DNA from: JBBQDZ01 sp038237515
GTDB lineage: Bacteria > Actinomycetota > Thermoleophilia > Gaiellales > Gaiellaceae
Assembly: GCA_038237515.1 (NCBI GenBank)
Contig: JBBRYP010000038.1
Location: 1-40,846 of the forward strand
Direction: 5' to 3'
Length of the DNA stretch: 40,846 bases
Within the stretch, counting starts at the first letter, position 1, and each line of letters opens with the position of its first letter. Made by a program: the position numbers and the translations under genes. This document shows positions 18,672 through 27,518 of the stretch, in pieces. The notes below the pieces were generated by a model. That model was not told the origin of the DNA. It saw only the letters and a program-made list of their open reading frames with translations, and made no database searches.

Positions 18672-18781
18672 CGATCCCGCTGTTGAGGCGGGTTTTGCGG
18701 GTTTTGAGGCGGTTTGGTGTGGTCAAGAGTCTGTCCGGTTGGTGTGCGATGCTGTCGCTTGTGAAGGGGGCTGATGGCGCT

Positions 18782-20497
18782 ATGCATGTGGTCACGATCA
18801 AGAGGCGGCACGGCGAGCGCGAGTACGCGTCGACGCTCGTGCGTCGGAGCATCCGCGAAGGCAAGCGGGTGCGCAAGGAGACGGTCGCGAACCTTTCCCG
18901 GCTACCGGCGGAGGCGATCGAGGCGGTGCGGCGGGCGCTCGCCGGCGAGACGCTGGTGAGGGCCGAGGATGCGTTCCAGATCGAGCGTTCGTTGCCGCAC
19001 GGTCATGTGGCGGCGGTGTTGGGGACGGCGCGCCGACTCGGCCTCGATCGGATCATCGCCCGCGAGCGTTCGCGCGAGCGCGATCTGGCGCTGGCGCTGG
19101 TCTGCCAGCGGCTTTTGCGGGCGGGCTCGAAGCTGTCGGCGACGCGCCAGTTCGGCCTCTCGACGCTCGGCGCCGAGCTCGCGGTCGAGGGTGCGGGCGA
19201 GGCCGAGCTGCTTGGGGCGATGGACTGGCTGCTCGCCCGGCAGGAGCGGATCGAGGCCGCGCTCGCCCGCCGCTCCCTGAGCGAGGGCGGCTTCGTCTTG
19301 TACGACCTCTCCGCCAGCTACCTGGAGGGCCGCAAGTGTCCGCTGGCCGCGCTCGGCTACCCGCGCGACGGCAAGCGGGGCAAGCTGCAGATCCAGTACG
19401 GCCTGACCTGCTCGCCCGAGGGCCGGCCGGTCGCGGTCGAGGTCTTCGACGGCAAGATCCACGACAACAAGACGCTGCCGAGCGCGCTGGAGCGGATCAA
19501 GCGGCGCTTCGGGATCGAGCGGGTGGTCGTCTGTGGCGACCGCGGCATGGTCACGGAGGCCAACCTCGCCACCCTGCGCGCGCACGGCTTCGACTGGATC
19601 ACGGCGCTGAAGGCGCCCCAGGTGCAGGCCCTGGTCGAGAGGGGCGGCCTGCAGCTGTCGCTGTTCGACGAGCGCAACCTGGCCGAGATCGCCTCCGAGG
19701 CCTACCCGGGCGAGCGGCTGGTCGTCTGCCGCAACCCGCACGTCGCCCGCGAGCGGGCGCGCAAGCGGGAGGCGCTGCTCGCGGCTACCGAGCAGGAACT
19801 CGCCAAGGTGCGCTCGTCGGTCGACAACCCGCGCGGGCGTCTGCACGGCAAGCCGGCCGGTCTGATCGGCGAGCGCACCGGCCGGGTCGTCAACCGCTAC
19901 AAGGTCGCCAAGCACTTCCGGCTCACGATCGCCGACGGCCGCTTCGGCTACGCCCGCAAGCCGGAGGCGATCGCCGCCGAGGCCGCGCTCGACGGCTTCT
20001 ACCTGCTGCGCACCAGCCTCGGCGGCGACGATCTCACCCCGCAAGCGGTCGTGCGCGCCTACAAGCTGCTCGCCCACGCCGAGCAGGCCTTCCGGGCGAT
20101 GAAAAGCCCCGAGCTCGAGATCCGGCCGATCCACCACCGGCTCGAGGAGCGCGTCCGCGCGCACGTCTTCCTCTGCATGCTCGCCTACGCCGTTCGCTTC
20201 GAGCTGGAGCAGCGGCTCGCCCCGCTGCTCTTCAAAGACGACAGCCCGCTCGCCCCCACCGACCCGGTCGCGCCAGCGCAGCGCTCACCGGCGGGCAAGA
20301 AGAAGGCAGCCAACAAGCAGACCGAGGACGGCCTGCCCGTCTCCAGCTTCCGCGACCTTCTCGACGCGCTCGCCACACTCACCCGCAACCAGGTCCGCCT
20401 GCGCGGCTCCCAAGCCAGCTTCGACCAGCTCACCGAGCAGAACGACCTGCAACGCCGCGCCTTCCAACTGCTCGAGCTCAACCCCAACCGCCTGTAG
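18782..20497 (+). CDS. IS1634-family transposase
   Basis: 571 residues from the ATG at 18782; an in-frame ATG at 18749 is an alternative. The DDE triad is visible: Asp175 in VLYDLSASYLEGRKCPLA, Asp253 in VVVCGDRGMVTEA and Glu434 in LLAHAEQAFRAMKSPELEIR. The spacing, with an inserted beta/helix region between the second Asp and Glu, is that of IS4-superfamily enzymes. The segment GYPRDGKRGKLQIQYGLTCS is typical of IS1634 members. The C-terminal 120 residues include a basic tail and the LTRNQVRLRG segment. The gene is full length with no internal stop, so the element may still be active. It faces the hydantoinase operon tail-to-tail. Confidence 0.9.
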   Translation: MHVVTIKRRHGEREYASTLVRRSIREGKRVRKETVANLSRLPAEAIEAVRRALAGETLVRAEDAFQIERSLPHGHVAAVLGTARRLGLDRIIARERSRERDLALALVCQRLLRAGSKLSATRQFGLSTLGAELAVEGAGEAELLGAMDWLLARQERIEAALARRSLSEGGFVLYDLSASYLEGRKCPLAALGYPRDGKRGKLQIQYGLTCSPEGRPVAVEVFDGKIHDNKTLPSALERIKRRFGIERVVVCGDRGMVTEANLATLRAHGFDWITALKAPQVQALVERGGLQLSLFDERNLAEIASEAYPGERLVVCRNPHVARERARKREALLAATEQELAKVRSSVDNPRGRLHGKPAGLIGERTGRVVNRYKVAKHFRLTIADGRFGYARKPEAIAAEAALDGFYLLRTSLGGDDLTPQAVVRAYKLLAHAEQAFRAMKSPELEIRPIHHRLEERVRAHVFLCMLAYAVRFELEQRLAPLLFKDDSPLAPTDPVAPAQRSPAGKKKAANKQTEDGLPVSSFRDLLDALATLTRNQVRLRGSQASFDQLTEQNDLQRRAFQLLELNPNRL

Positions 20498-20552
20498 ACA
20501 GAACCAGACAGGCCATCAACCCGAAATCCCGCTCCACAAGCACGATCCGCCC

Positions 20553-20575
20553 CGCCTCAAGTCGAAAACTTCCGG
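20553..20575 (-). repeat. right inverted repeat of the IS1634-family element
   Basis: Reverse complement begins CCGGAAGTTTTCGAC and ends TTGAGGCG, matching 18645-18671. It abuts the stop codon of the neighbouring minus-strand gene. Confidence 0.75.
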
Positions 20576-21643
20576 CTAGGCGGGCAGGCGCTCGCCCCTG
20601 ATCCTCGCGACGGGCAGCTCTCCCGGGAAGTGGCAGGCGACCCAGTGGCCGGGCTTCAACTTCCGCAGAGGCGGCCGCTCGGCGGCGCACAGCTCGCGGT
20701 CGCGGCCGACCGGGCAGCGCGGGCGGAAGCGGCAGCCGGGGATCACGTCGGCGGGAGAGACCTCGCCGCGTAGCACGATCCGCTCGCGGCGACGCTCGCG
20801 CGCCGGGTCGGGGATCGGCACCGCCGAGAGCAGCGAGACCGTGTACGGGTGGAGCGGCTCTCTGAAGATCGTCTCACGGTCGGCGAGCTCCTGGATGCCC
20901 CCGAGGTAGAGGACCGCCACGCGATCGCAGAAGTACTCGGCGACCGTGAGGTCGTGGACGATGAAGACGTACGTGAGGGAGAAGCGCTCCTGCAGGCTGC
21001 GGAGGAGGTTCATAACCTGCGCCTGGATCGAGACGTCGAGGGCAGAGATAGGCTCGTCGAGCACGACGAGCTCGGGGTTCAGCACGAGCGCGCGCGCGAG
21101 CGCGATCCGCTGACGCTGGCCGCCCGAGAACGCGTGCGGCTTCCGCGTCGCCTGCTCGGCGTTGAGGCCGACGATCGAAAGCATCTCCAGCGCACGCTGC
21201 CGCCGCTCGGCGTGGTCGCCGGCGTCGTGGATGCGCAGCCCCTCCTCGACGATCCCCGCTACCGACATTCGCGGGTCGAGCGACGAGTACGGATCCTGGA
21301 AGACGATCTGCAACCGCCGCCGCAGGCGCCGCATCTCGGCGGGGTCGAGTGCGAAGACGTCCACGCCGTCGAAGAACACGCGGCCGCTCTTCGGCTCCTG
21401 GAGGCGAAGGATGCAGCGACCGAGCGTCGACTTGCCGCAGCCGGTCTCGCCGACGAGGCCGAACGTCTCGCCCCGCGCGACGTCGAACGAGACGCCGTCG
21501 ACCGCCCGGATGACCTGCGTGCCTGCGCGGCGCAAACCCTCGCCGCCGATGACGAACTCCTTGACGAGCTCCTCGACGCGAAGCAGCGACTCGTCCGCAT
21601 TCGGACGAAGCCCCGGCAGCCCCCCGTTGCCTTCGGCACTCAC
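20576..21643 (-). CDS. oligopeptide/dipeptide-type ABC transporter ATP-binding protein (DppF/OppF-like)
   Basis: 355 residues. Walker A GETGCGKST at 65-73, Q-loop FQD near 115, signature SGGQRQ at 173-178, Walker B LVVLDEP at 192-198, and an H-loop in FIVHDL. The C-terminal ~90 residues are the oligopeptide-transporter extension (GCRFRPRCPVGRDRELC, four spaced Cys) that in some members holds an iron-sulfur cluster. It energises import through the two permeases encoded upstream. The GTG start overlaps the previous stop as GTGA, so it is translationally coupled; the longer open frame before it is shadow. It is the last gene of the operon. Its TAG stop lies in the CTAG flanking the IS1634 element, so the element sits exactly at its 3' end without losing coding sequence. 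Confidence 0.9.
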   Translation of the reverse strand: MSAEGNGGLPGLRPNADESLLRVEELVKEFVIGGEGLRRAGTQVIRAVDGVSFDVARGETFGLVGETGCGKSTLGRCILRLQEPKSGRVFFDGVDVFALDPAEMRRLRRRLQIVFQDPYSSLDPRMSVAGIVEEGLRIHDAGDHAERRQRALEMLSIVGLNAEQATRKPHAFSGGQRQRIALARALVLNPELVVLDEPISALDVSIQAQVMNLLRSLQERFSLTYVFIVHDLTVAEYFCDRVAVLYLGGIQELADRETIFREPLHPYTVSLLSAVPIPDPARERRRERIVLRGEVSPADVIPGCRFRPRCPVGRDRELCAAERPPLRKLKPGHWVACHFPGELPVARIRGERLPA

Positions 21644-22701
21644 GTGACAGCCGTCGTGGCGCCTGCACGGCGCTCCCTCGCGAAGTGACATTCGGCGTAG
21701 CCGTGCGGAAGCGGAACCGCCGGGGGGAACTCGTCGCGGCAGACCTCCCGGCCGGCTCCGAGCGGGCAGCGCGGCTCGAACGAGCAGCCGGGCGGCAGAG
21801 CCGCGAGGTCCGGCGGTGCCCCGGGGATCGACGGCAGCGGCCCGCGCTGGAGTCGGTCCGGTCGCGGGACCGACTCCAGCAGGGCTTCGGTGTACGGGTG
21901 CGAGGGACGCGCGAACACCTCCACCGTCGACGCGCGCTCGACCGTACGGCCGGCGTACATCACCTGAACCGTGTCGCAGAACTCGGCCACGATGCCGAGG
22001 TTGTGCGTGATCAGGATGATCGCCGCACGGTGCTCGGTCGCGAGGCGTTCGAGCAGCTCGAGCACCTGCGCCTGCGTCGTGACGTCGAGCGCGGTCGTCG
22101 GCTCGTCCGCGATCAGGACGTCGGGGTCGCTCGCGAGCGCGATCGCGATCATCACGCGCTGCCGCATTCCGCCCGAATACTGGTGCGGGTAGTCGTCGAG
22201 CCGTCGTTCCGCGAGGGGGATCTCGACCTCCCGCAGCAGCTCGACCGCGCGCCTGCGCGCCGCGCGCCGGCCGAGCTTCGGCTGATGCCACAGGATTGCC
22301 TCGGTGAGCTGGCGGCCGATGCGCTGCACGGGATCGAGCGCGCTCATCGGGTCCTGGAAGACGAGCGAGATCTCCTTCCCGCGGATGCGCTGAAGCCGTC
22401 GCTCGCTCAGCCTGAGCAGGTCGCGCCCGTTCAGGAGCACCTCGCCGGCGAGGACGCGGCCGGGCGATTCGATCAGCCCGAGGATCGACAGCGCCAGCGC
22501 CGACTTTCCCGATCCCGACTCGCCGACGATCCCGAGCTTCTCGGCGCGCTTGAGCTCGAGGCTCACGCCTCGCACGGCCTGCACGACACCGGACTTCGAG
22601 AAAAAGCTCGTGTGGAGGTCACGCACGCTCAGAACGGCCTCCTCCGGAGCTCCTTCCGCCGGAGGAGGTGCCTCGCGTGTCAGCTCGACGGCGGTCGACA
22701 T
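21640..22701 (-). CDS. oligopeptide/dipeptide-type ABC transporter ATP-binding protein (DppD/OppD-like)
   Basis: 353 residues. Walker A GESGSGKS at 60-67, FQDPMSALDP Q-loop, signature SGGMRQ at 176-181, Walker B DVLIADEP at 194-201, H-loop in LITHNLG. The C-terminal oligopeptide-transporter extension (GCSFEPRCPLGAGREVC) is present. SGGMRQ is typical of the D subunit, SGGQRQ of the F subunit, so together with the next gene it forms the heterodimeric ATPase pair. ATG 22701 follows the hyuB-1 stop by two bases (TGAGGATG) and overlaps nothing upstream. The open frame beyond the ATG is antisense-like noise inside hyuB-1. Confidence 0.9.
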   Translation of the reverse strand: MSTAVELTREAPPPAEGAPEEAVLSVRDLHTSFFSKSGVVQAVRGVSLELKRAEKLGIVGESGSGKSALALSILGLIESPGRVLAGEVLLNGRDLLRLSERRLQRIRGKEISLVFQDPMSALDPVQRIGRQLTEAILWHQPKLGRRAARRRAVELLREVEIPLAERRLDDYPHQYSGGMRQRVMIAIALASDPDVLIADEPTTALDVTTQAQVLELLERLATEHRAAIILITHNLGIVAEFCDTVQVMYAGRTVERASTVEVFARPSHPYTEALLESVPRPDRLQRGPLPSIPGAPPDLAALPPGCSFEPRCPLGAGREVCRDEFPPAVPLPHGYAECHFARERRAGATTAVT

Positions 22702-22703
22702 CC

Positions 22704-24428
22704 TCAGAAGGCGTGCGGGTAGTGGCGTCGGGCGTGCTCCTCGGTGATGTACCCCTCGCCGAGGTCGGTTCGAACAGCCTCGGGGTCGCGTTCGGCGGGC
22801 GGGCCGTAGCCGCCGCCGCCGCCGGTGTGGAGGTGCAGCGTCGCGCCCTTCGGCACCAGCAGCCGCGTCGCCTTGCCGAACCGGCTCCGCGAGCCGTCGG
22901 CGAGGGCCAGCTCGACCCCGTTCGGGCGGGCCTCGCCGCCGCCGACGAGCCCCCAGGGAGGCGTCTTCGTCCGCTCGACGGCCGAGGTGAGGTAGCAGTC
23001 CTCGAGCATGTGGAAGGAGAAGTCGACGCCGAGACCGCCGCGGTGCCTCCCTGGCCCGCACGAGTCCGGCGCGAGCTCGACCCGCTCCAGCAACCACGGG
23101 TTCTTCGACTCCCACACCTCCGTGGGCGAGAAGCGCGTCGCTGCCTCCGCGTGGTGGATGAGGCTGCTCGCGCCGTCGCCGCGCACCGACCCGCCCTGGC
23201 CGACCGGCGTCGGGAAGCCGTCGGCCCAGGGCTCGCCCGTCTGCTCGCGCACGCCCCACCAGACGAGGGCGGCGATGTCGGCCCCGCTGCATGCGGGCAC
23301 GGCCTCGGGCAGCGCCTCGGCGACGGCGTGGTAGACGACCTCCATCGCCTGCATCGCCGGCCATCCGTAGAGGAAGCACGGCGAGGGAGGGTTCGGGTGG
23401 AACATCGAGCCCGGGCGCGCGATCACCTCGAGCGGGCGGAAGTGCCCCTCGTTCGGCGCCTCGCCGCCGCCGGCGAGCATCGTGATCGCGATGCGACTCG
23501 CCGAGACCGTCGACGCGATCGGGCAGTTGATCGGGCCCGGATGGGCGTCGGGCGCGCTCGAGTAGTCGAGACGCACGGTCGAGCCGTCGACCTCGAGCAC
23601 GACCTCGAAGGGGACCGGATCGCTCGTGATCCCGTTGTCGTCCATCATCCCGTGGCCGACGTAGCGGCCGTCCGGGATCTGCTCGAAGTAGCTTCGCACC
23701 ACCGCCTCGCCGTGGTCGAACATCCGCTCCACCGACTCGCTGAACGCCTCGAGGCCGTAGCGCTCGACGACGCGCAGCAGGGCGGCGCCTCCGGTGCGCA
23801 CGCCGACGACCTCTGCGTTGATGTCGCCCGCGACCATCTTCGGCACACGCGAGTTGGCGGTGGCCATCCGGAAGATGTCCGACACGAGCTCGCCGCGGCT
23901 GTACAGCTTCACGCCCGGGAAGATCGTTCCCTCCTGGAAGACGTCGACGGTGTCGGTCGAGTACGGCTCCTTGCCGCCGATGTCGAGCCAGTGGCCCTTG
24001 ATCGTCGCGTACCCGATCAGCTCCTCGTCGCGCAGGTACACGGGCATCACGACGGCGGCGTCCTGCGGGTGCGATCCCGTGCCGTACGGGTAGTTGTAGA
24101 GGACGATGTCGCCGGGCTCGAGGCCGTCCTCGCCGCCGACCGCCTCGAGCGCGGCCTCGACGCAGAAGTTCATCGTGCCCATGAAGAACGGCAGGCTCGG
24201 GGCCTGAGCGAGCAGCCGGATGTCGCGGTCGTAGATCGCGACCGCGAAGTCGAGCACCTCGTAGATAACGGGCGAGAACGCGGTGCGAACGAGCGCGCGC
24301 TTCATCTGCTCGGCCGCCGAGTTGAGCCCGTGCCGGATCACCTCCGTCGTGATCGGATCCGCGTCGACGGCGCCGCCCGCGGTGCCCATGCCGGCGCGGT
24401 AGACGATCGGTGCTGCGGTCTGCGTCAT
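22704..24428 (-). CDS. hyuB: hydantoinase B/oxoprolinase family protein (pair 1)
   Basis: 574 residues from an ATG. It matches the HyuB family along its length: DPITTEVIRHGLNSAAEQMK at the N-terminus, ALVRTAFSPVIYEVLDFAVA, the GTGSHPQDAAV segment, KGHWLDIGGKEP, and the family's Gly-rich end (HTGGGGGYGPPAERDPEAV followed by ITEEHARRHY). HyuB is the partner of HyuA in N-methylhydantoinases, 5-oxoprolinases and acetophenone carboxylases, where the pair couples ATP hydrolysis to opening or carboxylation of the substrate. Length is usual for the family (about 520-600). It follows hyuA-1 by four bases. Substrate cannot be told from sequence. Confidence 0.9.
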   Translation of the reverse strand: MTQTAAPIVYRAGMGTAGGAVDADPITTEVIRHGLNSAAEQMKRALVRTAFSPVIYEVLDFAVAIYDRDIRLLAQAPSLPFFMGTMNFCVEAALEAVGGEDGLEPGDIVLYNYPYGTGSHPQDAAVVMPVYLRDEELIGYATIKGHWLDIGGKEPYSTDTVDVFQEGTIFPGVKLYSRGELVSDIFRMATANSRVPKMVAGDINAEVVGVRTGGAALLRVVERYGLEAFSESVERMFDHGEAVVRSYFEQIPDGRYVGHGMMDDNGITSDPVPFEVVLEVDGSTVRLDYSSAPDAHPGPINCPIASTVSASRIAITMLAGGGEAPNEGHFRPLEVIARPGSMFHPNPPSPCFLYGWPAMQAMEVVYHAVAEALPEAVPACSGADIAALVWWGVREQTGEPWADGFPTPVGQGGSVRGDGASSLIHHAEAATRFSPTEVWESKNPWLLERVELAPDSCGPGRHRGGLGVDFSFHMLEDCYLTSAVERTKTPPWGLVGGGEARPNGVELALADGSRSRFGKATRLLVPKGATLHLHTGGGGGYGPPAERDPEAVRTDLGEGYITEEHARRHYPHAF

Positions 24429-24432
24429 CGTT

Positions 24433-26466
24433 TCAAGCCTCCTCGTCGGTCAGGAACAACGAGCCGGATTCATGCAGCCGAGCCGTGAAGCCCGCGTCGA
24501 GGTACGTCGTCGCGGTGTCCTCGAACAGGATCGCGGGGCCCTCGACCGCGCCGCCCTCCGAGAGCGAGGCACGGTCTACGAGCGCGAAGGGAAGGTGCTC
24601 GCCGCGCGTGAACGAGTACGCCGCGAGGCTGCCCGCGTCGCGTCCGTTCTGCGCGACCTGCGAAACGCGTTCGTCCGCGCGGCGCGGCAGCGGCGTGCGC
24701 AGCGTCGCCCGCACCGACACGATCTCCACCGCCTCGTCCATCGAGTGGCCGAACGTCCGCCCGTACTCGCGCGTGAACAGCCCGTGGATGTCCGAGACGG
24801 ACGCGCCGATGCGACCCGCCGTCGCGGGGACGCCGATCGTGAGCGTGTGCTCCTGGCCGACGTAGCGCATGTCGAACCCGATCTCGCGGCCGGTCTCGAC
24901 CCCTGCTTCGTGCGCGCGTGAAACGAGCGCTTCGAAGAGGTTGTCGAGCACGCCGTCGAGGTCGGCGGTGGCGTTGTCGTCGAGACGCGTGATCCGCGTC
25001 AGAGCAGCAGACTGGGTGAGGTCCGCGCCGAGCAGCCCCCAGGCGGAGAAGTTGCCCGCGTAGGGGGGGATTGCGATCTGCGTCAGCTCGAGCTCCCGGG
25101 CGAGCAGCGTCGCGAACAGCGGCCCGGCCCCGCCGAAGGCGACGAGCGTCGCCTGTCTCGGATCCACACCCTGCTCGACCGTGATCTCCCTGATCGCGTT
25201 CGCCATGTTCGCGTTCGCGATCGTCACGATGCCGCGCGACACGTCGTCGACCTCGAACGAGAGCCGCTCGGCGAGCGGCGCCAGGGCCGATCTCGCCGCG
25301 CCGCCGTCGAGCCTCACGCCGCCGGCGAGCCGACCCTCCCCGAGCATCCCCAGCGCGAACGCCGCGTCGGTCACCGTGGGCTGCGTCCCGCCGCGCCCGT
25401 AGCACGCTGGACCCGGGTCGGCTCCCGCGCTGCCGGGCCCGACTCGCAGCAGCCCCCCGACGTCGACGTAGGCGAGCGAGCCGCCGCCTGCGCCGATCGA
25501 GCGGACGTCGACCCACGGCGTCTGGACGGGCAGGCCGACGACACTGCCTTCGTACATCATCTGCGGCCGTCCGGCGGTGATGAGGCAGGTGTCGAAGCTC
25601 GTTCCGCCCACGTCGGCTGTGATCAGCTCGCCGAGCTCGAGGCTGCGCGCGAGCTCGGCCGCTCCCTCGGCGCCCGCCACGGGGCCGGACAGAATCGTCT
25701 CGAAGGGGCGCTCCTCGGCCTCGCGGAAGGTCATCGCGCCGCCGCCGGAGCGCGTCACGAGCAGGCTACCCCGGAAGCCGGCGCCGGCGAGCTGCTCGTC
25801 GAGGCGGCTCAGGTACGTAGCCATGCGCGGCCGCACGTACGCGTCGATGACCGTCGTCGTCGTCCGCTCGTACTCGCGGTACTCGCCCGACACGCGATGG
25901 GAGAGCGAGATCTCGCCCTCGAAGCCGAAATCGCGCAGTGCCCGCTCCGCAGCGAGCTCGTGGTCCGGATTCGCGTAGGAGTGGAGGAAGGCGACGGCGA
26001 CGCTCTGCACGCCTTCCGCCGCGAAAACCTGGAGGGCGTCGTGAACGGCGTCGAGCTCGATCGGCGCGTGCACCGTCCCGTCGGCGCGCATGCGCTCGGG
26101 GATCCCGAAGCGAAGGCGGCGCGGCACGAGCGGCTCGGGCAGCTTCGGGAAGAGGTCGTACGGGTCGGGCCGGTCGCCTCGGCGCACCTCGAGGATGTCG
26201 CGAAAGCCCTGCGTGGCGAGCAACCCGACGACGGCGCCGGTGCGCGTGAGGAGCGAGTTGAGCCCGACGGTGGTCCCGTGCAGGAAGTACTTCGACGCGT
26301 CGACCAGCTCGGTCGTGAGCGCGGTCGAGATCGCGTCGAGCACCCCCCGATCCGGCTCGGCGGGCGTCGTCGGGACCTTGCCGACGCGCATCTCGCCCGA
26401 CTCGTCGTCGTAGAAGATCAGGTCGGTGAAGGTTCCCCCGACGTCGACGCCGATTCTCGTTGCCAC
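24433..26466 (-). CDS. hyuA: hydantoinase A/oxoprolinase family ATPase (pair 1)
   Basis: 677 residues from a GTG with AAAGGAGAGA upstream. The N-terminal phosphate-binding loop GVDVGGTFTDLIFYD (from residue 6) and a second ADVGGTSFD near residue 285 are the two nucleotide-binding signatures of the ASKHA-fold HyuA family. The C-terminal third has EITVEQGVDPRQATLVAFGG and ANFSAWGLLGADL, both standard. HyuA binds ATP and activates the amide carbonyl. It lies 29 bp after the permease gene and four bases before hyuB-1, all on the same strand, so it belongs to the transporter operon. It differs clearly from the second HyuA (31909-33972), so the two are not a recent duplication. Confidence 0.9.
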   Translation of the reverse strand: MATRIGVDVGGTFTDLIFYDDESGEMRVGKVPTTPAEPDRGVLDAISTALTTELVDASKYFLHGTTVGLNSLLTRTGAVVGLLATQGFRDILEVRRGDRPDPYDLFPKLPEPLVPRRLRFGIPERMRADGTVHAPIELDAVHDALQVFAAEGVQSVAVAFLHSYANPDHELAAERALRDFGFEGEISLSHRVSGEYREYERTTTTVIDAYVRPRMATYLSRLDEQLAGAGFRGSLLVTRSGGGAMTFREAEERPFETILSGPVAGAEGAAELARSLELGELITADVGGTSFDTCLITAGRPQMMYEGSVVGLPVQTPWVDVRSIGAGGGSLAYVDVGGLLRVGPGSAGADPGPACYGRGGTQPTVTDAAFALGMLGEGRLAGGVRLDGGAARSALAPLAERLSFEVDDVSRGIVTIANANMANAIREITVEQGVDPRQATLVAFGGAGPLFATLLARELELTQIAIPPYAGNFSAWGLLGADLTQSAALTRITRLDDNATADLDGVLDNLFEALVSRAHEAGVETGREIGFDMRYVGQEHTLTIGVPATAGRIGASVSDIHGLFTREYGRTFGHSMDEAVEIVSVRATLRTPLPRRADERVSQVAQNGRDAGSLAAYSFTRGEHLPFALVDRASLSEGGAVEGPAILFEDTATTYLDAGFTARLHESGSLFLTDEEA

Positions 26467-26495
26467 GTGTTCTCTCCTTTCGTCCCGTGTTCCGA

Positions 26496-27518
26496 TCAGA
26501 CCGGCGGCGACCAGGCGCGAACCCTTGGGTCGATGGCGCCGTAGAGGAAGTCGACGAGGGCGTTGACGACGACGTACGAGAGCGCGCTCAGCAGGATGAA
26601 CGTCTCGACCACCGCGAAGTCCTTGCGCAGGATCGAGTCCACGACGAGCTGTCCGACGCCCGGCCAGTTGAAGACCTTCTCCACGAGCACGCTACCCGCG
26701 ATCAGCTGCGCGAGGATCAGGCCCGAGGCGGTCAGCGTGGGGAGGAACGCGTTCGGCAGCGCGTGGCGCGTGAACGACGCCCAGCGTGAGACGCCTTTAC
26801 TGCGCACGACGAGGAGGAACGGCTCGCGCGACACGTCGAGCAGGTTCGCGCGCAGCAGCCGGACGAGATACGCAAAGGGCGCGAAGCCGAGGGCGAACGC
26901 CGGCAGGATCAGATGCCGGATCGCGTCCCACAGCGTGCCCCACTGCCCGGCGATCAGCGCGTCGATCGTGTAGAGGCCGGTGTGGTGCGGCGGCGCGATG
27001 GTCGCGGCCGAGAGCCGGCCCTCCGGCCCGGGAAGCCAGCCGAAGTGCACGAAGAAGAGCAGCAGCAGGAGCAGCCCCAGCCAGAACGGCGGCGTGCCGA
27101 GCCCAAGGAAGGAGATCGTTCGCACCGTTCCGTCGACGATCGGCCGCCGCTGGTAGGTCGCGACGAGCGCGAGCACGACCGCGACGACGAACGCGCCGAG
27201 GAACGCGAAGAGCCCGAGCTCGAGGCTCGGCGGGATCCGATCGCCCATGAGCGTCGTCACGTTCTGGCCACTGCCGAACGAGTAGCCCCAGTCGCCGCGC
27301 AGGAAGCCCCAGACGTACCTCCAGTACTGCGTCCACAGGGGCTTGTCCAGTCCCATCTGGTGCGAGACGGCGTCGATCTGCTCCTGGGTCGCGAGCGGGC
27401 CGACGACGAGCCGTGCCGGGTCGCCGGGAAAGAGGCGCAGGAAGACGAACGAGAGGATCGACGCGCCGAAGACGGCGGCGAGCGCGCCCGCGATCCTGTT
27501 GAGGACGAGCTTGCCCAT
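26496..27518 (-). CDS. ABC transporter permease, oligopeptide type (DppB/OppB-like)
   Basis: 340 residues from an ATG overlapping the preceding stop (TGATG). The N-terminus has a first membrane segment (LNRIAGALAAVFGASILSFV) and the conserved LRLFPGDPARLVVG. At least five further hydrophobic segments follow, including LGLLLLLLFFVHFGWLPGP. The cytoplasmic EAA-like loop that contacts the ATPases is visible (LVVRSKGVSRWASFTRHALP). The end IDPRVR is usual for this subunit. It forms the transmembrane path with the next permease. Its first ~80 residues run antisense to nothing else. It is followed 29 bp later by hyuA-1. Confidence 0.9.
   Translation of the reverse strand: MGKLVLNRIAGALAAVFGASILSFVFLRLFPGDPARLVVGPLATQEQIDAVSHQMGLDKPLWTQYWRYVWGFLRGDWGYSFGSGQNVTTLMGDRIPPSLELGLFAFLGAFVVAVVLALVATYQRRPIVDGTVRTISFLGLGTPPFWLGLLLLLLFFVHFGWLPGPEGRLSAATIAPPHHTGLYTIDALIAGQWGTLWDAIRHLILPAFALGFAPFAYLVRLLRANLLDVSREPFLLVVRSKGVSRWASFTRHALPNAFLPTLTASGLILAQLIAGSVLVEKVFNWPGVGQLVVDSILRKDFAVVETFILLSALSYVVVNALVDFLYGAIDPRVRAWSPPV

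Larger units (their letters stand above)
18645..20575 (+). mobile_element. IS1634-family insertion sequence, about 1.93 kb, apparently intact
   Basis: Inverted repeats at 18645-18671 and 20553-20575 share an identical outer CCGGAAGTTTT and an inner TTGAGGCG block, with a few different bases between. One intact transposase gene fills the element on the + strand. Flanking CTAG copies suggest a recent clean insertion. The right flank is the last codon of a minus-strand ABC ATPase gene. Confidence 0.82.

Noticed and set aside
19336..20601. 421-codon + frame inside the IS1634 element
   Set aside because: It overlaps the transposase in another frame and is Arg/Ala/Pro-rich; a shadow.
21643..22291. 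N-terminal extension of the DppF-like ATPase frame
   Set aside because: The extension overlaps the DppD-like gene in another frame and is Arg/Ala-rich; the conserved protein starts at the GTG that overlaps the preceding stop.
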